DNA from: an uncultured Campylobacter sp.
GTDB taxonomy: Bacteria > Campylobacterota > Campylobacteria > Campylobacterales > Campylobacteraceae
DNA: 9,053 nucleotides
Assembly: GCF_937997465.1 (NCBI RefSeq)
Contig: NZ_CALKTQ010000272.1
Span: 1 to 9,053 of the forward strand
Direction of reading: 5' to 3'
Position numbers and translations under genes: made by a program. A model generated the notes under the pieces. It was not told where the DNA came from. It saw nothing but the letters and a program-made list of their open reading frames with translations, and did no database searches. This document shows, piece after piece, positions 6,559 through 9,053 of the stretch (positions are counted from its first letter, which is position 1; the number at the start of each line of letters is the position of its first letter).

Positions 6559-7105
6559 CCTGCCGAGGGACTTTGATGCGCAAACGGCGAAATTTAGCGA
6601 AATTTTGGCTAAATTTAACCGCGTGCACAGCCTTACCAACTACAAAAATTTAAACGAGCAGATCGCTGATAGCATAGCTCCGCTTGAAATTTTCCCGCAA
6701 ATTTGGGGAGCCGAAACAGCGATTGACGTGGGCAGCGGAGCGGGCCTTCCCGCGATATTTCTCGCGATGATTTTAAAGGAGTGCGAGTGGCATCTCTTTG
6801 AGCCCAGCCCGAAAAAATCGGCGTTTCTAAGCTACGTCAAGGCCGAGCTAAATTTAGCAAACGTGCGCGTAAAACCTTGCAAGATCGAGGACGGCGAGCC
6901 CTTCGCGGCGCAGCTAATCACTAGCCGCGCGCTAATGAAAACGAAAGATTTTCTAGGGATTTGCGACGGTTTTTTTGACGCGCAAACTCAAATTTTACTT
7001 TACAAAGGAAGCAGCGTGCAAAGCGAGCTAGAGGGGCTCAAAGCTCAAATTTGCGGGCGCGGCAACCGAAATTACGTACTTATAAAGGGCGGCGATGTTA
7101 TTTAA
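6548..7105 (+). CDS. rsmG: 16S rRNA (guanine-N7) methyltransferase RsmG
   Basis: A 185-aa SAM-dependent methyltransferase (formerly GidB) that in E. coli methylates G527 of 16S rRNA; loss gives low-level streptomycin resistance. The SAM motif AIDVGSGAGLPAIFL is at 58-72. The second strand LFEPSPKKSAFL (83-94) ends in the acidic SAM-ribose position, and ITSRAL at 124-129 is the family's xxSRA strand. HSLTNYKN (27-34) corresponds to the N-terminal NLT region. It is shorter than E. coli RsmG (207 aa) but typical for this phylum. The ATG lies inside the ribA end (11-nt overlap), with only a modest GATGGGG upstream, which suggests translational coupling. The next gene starts inside its final codons. 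Confidence 0.93.
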   Translation: MKIDLPRDFDAQTAKFSEILAKFNRVHSLTNYKNLNEQIADSIAPLEIFPQIWGAETAIDVGSGAGLPAIFLAMILKECEWHLFEPSPKKSAFLSYVKAELNLANVRVKPCKIEDGEPFAAQLITSRALMKTKDFLGICDGFFDAQTQILLYKGSSVQSELEGLKAQICGRGNRNYVLIKGGDVI

Positions 7106-7322
7106 AATTTTGGCTTTTTTAGCGGTTTTAATTGCGATTTATTTGATATTTTTTAAAACCCGCGTAAAAAGAGGCGTAAAAGGCAGCGCAAAAAAAGAGG
7201 ACAAAGATGCCGAAAATTTCGTCGAATGCAAAAAATGCGGCACCTTTATAGAGGCTAAAGACGCCGTAATAAGCGGCGGCGGATACGTCTGCCAAGACTG
7301 CATGCAAAGCAAAAAGGAGTAG
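7095..7322 (+). CDS. Small membrane-anchored zinc-ribbon-like protein (PP0621-like)
   Basis: A 75-aa protein with one N-terminal hydrophobic segment (2-20) and then a basic stretch (KTRVKRGVKG), so the C-terminus is probably cytoplasmic. A linker (31-42) leads to a C45-x2-C48...C66-x2-C69 knuckle that should bind one zinc. Such proteins are often annotated as PP0621 family or 'prokaryotic metallothionein family'; I base this on layout alone. Four cysteines are too few for a true metallothionein. Its ATG overlaps the rsmG end by 11 nt, with AAAGGGCGG as ribosome binding site. Its last codons contain the AAGGAG that serves the next gene. Function unknown. Confidence 0.8.
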   Translation: MLFKILAFLAVLIAIYLIFFKTRVKRGVKGSAKKEDKDAENFVECKKCGTFIEAKDAVISGGGYVCQDCMQSKKE

Positions 7323-7325
7323 AAA

Positions 7326-7727
7326 ATGCAATTAATCGGTCACGAGCTAGTGCCTTACGAAAAGCTGTATTTTTGCGCGAATACGGACGAAATCGACGCG
7401 AAATTACAAAATATGTTTTATTTTAATAGCCAGATGATAAAAGCGGCGCAAGAAAAAGGGGCTAAATTTAGCGTCGCTTGCGAGAACGTAAGTGAGTGCG
7501 TAATCGCAAATGCGGCGGGCGCAAATCTGCTTGTTATGTCTAGGCGAGAGTTTACGCCAAAAGCCGCAAATTTAGCCCAGTTTTATCTCTTTGACGCCAA
7601 AGTCGCTTGTATAATCGGCGATGAGAGCGAACTTAGCGAGATAGCGGAGTATCAAGCCGACGTCGCGATATTTGATAACGCTATCGTTTGGAATAGATCA
7701 AAAAAGGAAACAAATGGAACTTTTTAA
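7326..7727 (+). CDS. Unrecognised 133-aa cytoplasmic protein
   Basis: I do not recognise this family. The 133-aa protein has no signal peptide or membrane segment. Its pattern suggests alternating strands and helices: EKLYFCA (12-18), KFSVAC (47-52), ANLLVMS (66-72), KVACIIG (92-98) and ADVAIFD (111-117), with helices between. The stretch AKFSVACENVSECVIANAAGANLLVM has the strand-helix-GA-strand rhythm of TIM-barrel aldolase or synthase repeats, but at this length it would be at most half a barrel. No catalytic motif is evident. Cysteines are C17, C52, C58 and C95. The ATG is 3 nt after the previous stop, with AAGGAG at 7314-7319. Its end overlaps the htpX start by 14 nt. Gene packing and good codon structure argue it is real. 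Confidence 0.75.
   Translation: MQLIGHELVPYEKLYFCANTDEIDAKLQNMFYFNSQMIKAAQEKGAKFSVACENVSECVIANAAGANLLVMSRREFTPKAANLAQFYLFDAKVACIIGDESELSEIAEYQADVAIFDNAIVWNRSKKETNGTF
7704..7716 (+). promoter_or_regulatory. Ribosome binding site that fixes the htpX start
   Basis: AAGGAA (7704-7709) sits 4 nt before the ATG at 7714-7716. An in-frame ATG at 7672 would add 14 polar residues ahead of the first membrane helix and has no comparable site, so 7714 is preferred. Confidence 0.8.
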
Positions 7728-8589
7728 AACCGCATTTTTGATGACAGTGCTAATGCTGCTTTTCGTAGCCGTCGGCGGCGCGATAGGCGGCACGAGCGGT
7801 ATGATGATCGCATTTTTAGTTGCGCTTGGGATGAACTTCTTTTCGTATTTTTTCTCGGATACGCTCGTGCTCAAGCACTACCGAGCCGTACCCGTTGACG
7901 AGGCGCACGCGACGGGACTTTATCAGATCGTGCGCGAGCTTTGCGCGAAGGCAAATTTGCCGATGCCAAAGATCTACATCATCCCAGAAGCCGTTCCAAA
8001 CGCATTCGCCACGGGTCGCAACCCTAGCCACGCCGCAGTGGCCGTGACCGAGGGCCTGCTAAATCTGCTAAACAAAGACGAGATCGAGGGCGTGCTAGCT
8101 CACGAGCTAAGCCACGTGCGCCACTACGACATCCTAACTGGCTCGATAGCAGCGGTTTTTGCGGGAGCGATCGCGATACTGGCAAATTTCGCGCAGTTTG
8201 GAGCGGCAAACCGTCAAGGCAAGCAAAATCCGCTAATGCTAATCGCCCTAGCCGTCATCATGCCGCTAGCCGCTACCATCATACGCATGGCAATCTCGCG
8301 GGCGCGGGAGTTTGAGGCCGACAGGGGCGCAGCGATGATAACGGGCAAACCCCAGCACCTAGCAGGCGCACTGCGCAAGCTCGAGGACTACGCGCGCGGA
8401 CGCGTGATGGCAAACGCCGACGAACAAAGCGCGCATATGTTTATCATTAATCCATTTAGCGGCGTAAAAAGCGCGCTGGGTTCGCTGTTTCGCACGCACC
8501 CGAGCACCCAAGACCGTATCGCCGCTCTAGAAAATTTACGCTCGCAACTAGATGCCGAAAACGGCGTAAAAGAGTATTTTAGAAAGTGA
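7714..8589 (+). CDS. htpX: Membrane zinc metalloprotease HtpX (M48B)
   Basis: With the start at 7714 the protein is 291 aa, the family's usual length. N-terminal membrane helices lie at about 5-25 and 28-48. The catalytic zinc site is H130-E131-L-S-H134, and the third ligand is E201 in REFEADRGA. Two more hydrophobic segments lie between them at about 143-161 and 173-191. The C-terminal FRTHPSTQDRIAAL (259-272) is typical of M48 enzymes. HtpX degrades damaged or misfolded inner-membrane proteins from the cytoplasmic side, in E. coli alongside FtsH. It is the last gene of the overlapping plus-strand run and is followed by a cluster of hairpins. No Cpx-type heat-shock promoter is apparent; it is probably read through from upstream. 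Confidence 0.95.
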   Translation: MELFKTAFLMTVLMLLFVAVGGAIGGTSGMMIAFLVALGMNFFSYFFSDTLVLKHYRAVPVDEAHATGLYQIVRELCAKANLPMPKIYIIPEAVPNAFATGRNPSHAAVAVTEGLLNLLNKDEIEGVLAHELSHVRHYDILTGSIAAVFAGAIAILANFAQFGAANRQGKQNPLMLIALAVIMPLAATIIRMAISRAREFEADRGAAMITGKPQHLAGALRKLEDYARGRVMANADEQSAHMFIINPFSGVKSALGSLFRTHPSTQDRIAALENLRSQLDAENGVKEYFRK

Positions 8590-8632
8590 ATTTGACGGGC
8601 AAATTTAAGTTTTCGTTTCGGCCCGCCAAATT
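8589..8632 (+). terminator. Hairpin directly after the htpX stop, possible terminator
   Basis: AATTTGACGGGC (8589-8600) pairs with GCCCGCCAAATT (8621-8632) over 12 positions with one mismatch; the loop is 20 nt. It begins at the last base of the htpX stop codon. The stem is strong, but no T run follows (TTTGAGC), so it may stabilise or process the 3' end rather than terminate. Confidence 0.4.
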
Positions 8633-8651
8633 TGAGCAAAACGGCTTGACT

Positions 8652-8675
8652 TTTAGCGTTAAACTTAACGCTAAA
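8652..8675 (+). repeat. Perfect 11-bp inverted repeat with 2-nt spacer
   Basis: TTTAGCGTTAA (8652-8662) and TTAACGCTAAA (8665-8675) are exact inverted copies around AC. As RNA it would form a 9-bp stem with a 6-nt loop, followed by only three T. It could be a second weak terminator, or an operator if the downstream epimerase gene has its own promoter here. Confidence 0.55.
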
Positions 8676-8683
8676 TTTAACCC

Positions 8684-8711
8684 TGCGTCGCGTCAAATTT
8701 GACCACACGCA
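8684..8711 (+). promoter_or_regulatory. 28-bp dyad, operator-like, upstream of the epimerase gene
   Basis: A perfect palindrome GTCAAATTTGAC (8692-8703) is flanked symmetrically by TGCGT (8684-8688) and ACGCA (8707-8711), with 3 mismatched bases on each side. Its centre is about 43 nt before the start codon at 8741. The two-part symmetry suits a dimeric regulator, but I know of none, and AAATTT-centred palindromes are common in this genome. Confidence 0.35.
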
Positions 8712-8740
8712 TCAAAGCAAATTTATCAAAAAGGCAAAAT

Positions 8741-9053
8741 ATGAAAATAGCCGTAAACGGCACGAGCGGATTTATCGGCGGCGAGCTTTGCAGATTTTTT
8801 AGAGCCCAGGGGCACGAGATAGTAACTATACCGCGAGCTGTCTATGCCGACAAAGACGCACTCAAAAGCCTCATCAGCGGCTGCGACGCGGTTATAAATT
8901 TAGCGGGTGCTTCTATCGCGGCCAGATGGAGCGAGGCCTATAAAAAGCAGCTTCACGCAAGCAGGATAGAGACGACTCGCGCGCTGGTTTGCGCTATAAA
9001 CGAGCTAGAAAATCCGCCATTTTTCATCAGCGCTTCGGCCGTGGGCATCTATG
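8741..9053 (+). CDS. TIGR01777-family NAD(P)-dependent epimerase/dehydratase, 3' end beyond window
   Basis: The first 104 codons are visible; the frame is open to the window edge. AAAGG (8731-8734 region) precedes the ATG. The N-terminal Rossmann motif is NGTSGFIGGEL (6-16), a variant of GATGFIG. AVINLAGASIAARW (50-63), SRIETTRALV (74-83) and SASAVGIY (97-104) match the SDR39U1/YfcH group of atypical short-chain dehydrogenase-like proteins. These are usually about 300 aa, so roughly 200 residues are missing here. The true substrate of the family is not established. A 151-nt gap with three dyads separates it from htpX, so it may be transcribed separately. Confidence 0.88.
   Translation, partial: MKIAVNGTSGFIGGELCRFFRAQGHEIVTIPRAVYADKDALKSLISGCDAVINLAGASIAARWSEAYKKQLHASRIETTRALVCAINELENPPFFISASAVGIY

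Noticed and set aside
7672..7713. Upstream in-frame start adding 14 residues to HtpX
   Set aside because: The extension lies within the preceding gene, is polar, has no ribosome binding site, and the shorter form matches the family length with AAGGAA placed correctly.
8388..8708. Minus-strand 106-codon open frame over the htpX end and the following spacer
   Set aside because: Most of it is antisense to htpX, the rest reads through the dyads, and no ribosome binding site or recognisable domain is present.
1..9053. CRISPR array, transposon, prophage, toxin-antitoxin or defence system
   Set aside because: No regularly spaced repeats, transposase, integrase or known defence domains are present; almost all coding capacity is core metabolism in an order I recall as conserved in Campylobacter.

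Overview
The window looks like a chromosomal housekeeping region of a Campylobacter species, probably one of the higher-GC oral/enteric type (C. showae, C. rectus, C. curvus or C. concisus-like). The evidence is the gene order: (Fe-S) CCG protein - hemN - UPF0763-like protein - argF - hemB, divergent from ribA - rsmG. As I recall, this matches the C. jejuni order around Cj0991c-Cj0997. Other support is the high density of AAATTT words, AAGGA-type ribosome binding sites and -10 boxes with T-rich upstream tracts. I could not run a database search, so the species is an inference.

Layout, left to right. Positions 1-54 hold most of a minus-strand tRNA-Thr (anticodon TGT), cut by the window edge, with a near-consensus promoter. 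Next, on the minus strand, is a small secreted SPOR-like protein (174-614) with its own promoter. From 706 to 5924 a minus-strand block, read right to left, runs hemB, argF, UPF0763-like, hemN and a GlcF/GlpC-like iron-sulfur protein. The genes from argF to the iron-sulfur protein are tightly packed (13 nt gap, 4 nt overlap, 7 nt gap). Between hemB and argF lies a 193-nt spacer filled by a nested inverted-repeat structure. A 61-nt divergent promoter region (5925-5985) separates hemB from the plus-strand block: ribA, rsmG, a small membrane/zinc-ribbon protein, an unrecognised 133-aa protein and htpX, mostly overlapping. After htpX a 151-nt spacer with three successive dyads leads to a TIGR01777-type NAD(P)-dependent epimerase gene that runs off the end.

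How the genes work together. hemB (porphobilinogen synthase) and hemN (oxygen-independent coproporphyrinogen III oxidation) are two steps of heme synthesis, and the adjacent iron-sulfur/CCG protein is a plausible redox partner. argF makes citrulline for arginine. ribA opens riboflavin synthesis, rsmG methylates 16S rRNA, and htpX is a membrane quality-control protease.

I found no CRISPR array, transposase, phage gene, toxin-antitoxin pair or defence system. The items most worth a second look are the structured hemB-argF spacer, the hemN/CCG-protein linkage, the dyad cluster after htpX, and the two small uncharacterised proteins upstream of htpX.
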